Positions 63,440-64,000 of a stretch of DNA of 64,000 nucleotides are shown here, in pieces. A program made the position numbers and the translations under genes. This DNA comes from Liolophura sinensis. Taxonomy: Eukaryota > Mollusca > Polyplacophora > Chitonida > Chitonidae. The stretch lies in NCBI RefSeq assembly GCF_032854445.1, contig NC_088306.1, positions 11,713,386 through 11,777,385 of the forward strand, in the 5' to 3' direction. Below the pieces are notes generated by a model that made no database searches, had not been told where the DNA came from, and worked only from the letters and a program-made list of their open reading frames with translations. Numbering within the stretch: position 1 is the stretch's first letter; each line of letters begins with the position of its first letter.

Positions 63440-63597
63440 GGGTAGTCAGAGTGGAAAGACACTAACCGTCGGATAACGGCTGCGCACCGTCAAGCCCGCC
63501 TATGACAGATTCGCGGCCATGGAGAACAACACAGTTGGGGGGAGGGTGGGGGGAGTCCGGGCCTATTGGACATTGGAGAATCTCACTCGTCTTGTCA
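63440..63597. other. Spacer with G-rich run
   Basis: Contains a G-rich tract (63536-63558). No coding support. Confidence 0.4.
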
Positions 63598-63970
63598 TCA
63601 CGCACCTATCAAGAAATCTGACCCTGAATTTGCCCGGATGAATTCGCACCGAGCTTCTCGGTTACAAGGGACGGGTATACTCCGTATTATGTTTGCGGAT
63701 GGTATTGTCCATCAGGGACGTCTGCAGGTTGTGGGAGCGTACACTGAATACGTCTGTCGACATCTCAAGGGTCCCCGGCCCATTCAGCAGTATTATTTGG
63801 AGATTGTTCGCCCCACATTAATATACGAGGTACGACTACCCTCCAACAACGCTGAGTCACTACTCTGTAGGAGCTCTGTGTTAAATGCATGTAAATTTGC
63901 TGTAAAAAAGAAAAGAAAATACAAAACAAGTGGTTTTATGTTCATGGTAAACTGGCGTGTTTATCCTCTT
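63598..63970 (-). repeat. Right arm of the large inverted repeat
   Basis: Reverse-complement partner of 60537-60830 plus 61445-61490. Relative to the left arm it lacks about 600 bp between the two matching blocks (left-arm positions about 60835-61440). The match ends before the window edge. Confidence 0.8.
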
Positions 63971-64000
63971 GGGTTCCGAGAAGGGCTCCACTCAGTGAAC

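Overview
The window is eukaryotic nuclear DNA from an invertebrate: intron-rich genes with GT-AG splice sites, tRNA-derived SINEs, minisatellites and retroelement remnants. The protein sequences and the SINE type (tail motif GTACGGCGTAAAACACCAATC followed by AAATA repeats) suggest a lophotrochozoan, most likely a marine mollusc. That assignment is inference, because no species-diagnostic gene is present.

Three host genes could be assembled by hand from splice sites, phase and homology. (1) A plus-strand secreted gluzincin-type metallopeptidase, with coding exons between 12375 and 16871 (HEFAH zinc motif, downstream FFAEAT glutamate, furin-like RVKR site) and a possible signal-peptide exon at 11624-11722. 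(2) A 23-exon plus-strand cullin-4 gene (CUL4), 21983-49039, the scaffold of CRL4 ubiquitin ligases, covering everything from the N-terminal extension to the C-terminal YHYVA. (3) A three-exon minus-strand NDUFA1 (complex I MWFE subunit), 56547 down to 54360, convergent with CUL4.

Region by region: 0.3-2.3 kb is an old Ty3/Gypsy fossil. 3.4-6.9 kb is a cluster of an unclassified repeat in both orientations, interleaved with a reverse-transcriptase retroelement remnant. 6.9-11.6 kb holds a 41-bp minisatellite, SINEs and low-complexity DNA. 11.6-18 kb is the metallopeptidase. 18-21.4 kb is a set of minisatellites. 22-49 kb is CUL4, whose introns carry at least seven tandem arrays. 49-56.6 kb holds the CUL4 3' flank, SINEs, a truncated LINE and NDUFA1. 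56.7-64 kb is repeat-rich, with two further copies of the retroelement found at 5-6 kb, a large inverted repeat and a PC4-like open frame.

The most notable observations are in CUL4. Intron 3 has AT-AC ends, a matching U12 5' splice site and a branch-site-like motif, so it appears to be spliced by the minor spliceosome. Two other introns (after exons 6 and 22) begin with tandem arrays whose repeat unit is the 3' end of the preceding exon plus its 5' splice site, giving dozens of decoy exon tails. Exon 8 carries an apparent one-base frameshift that may be an assembly error.
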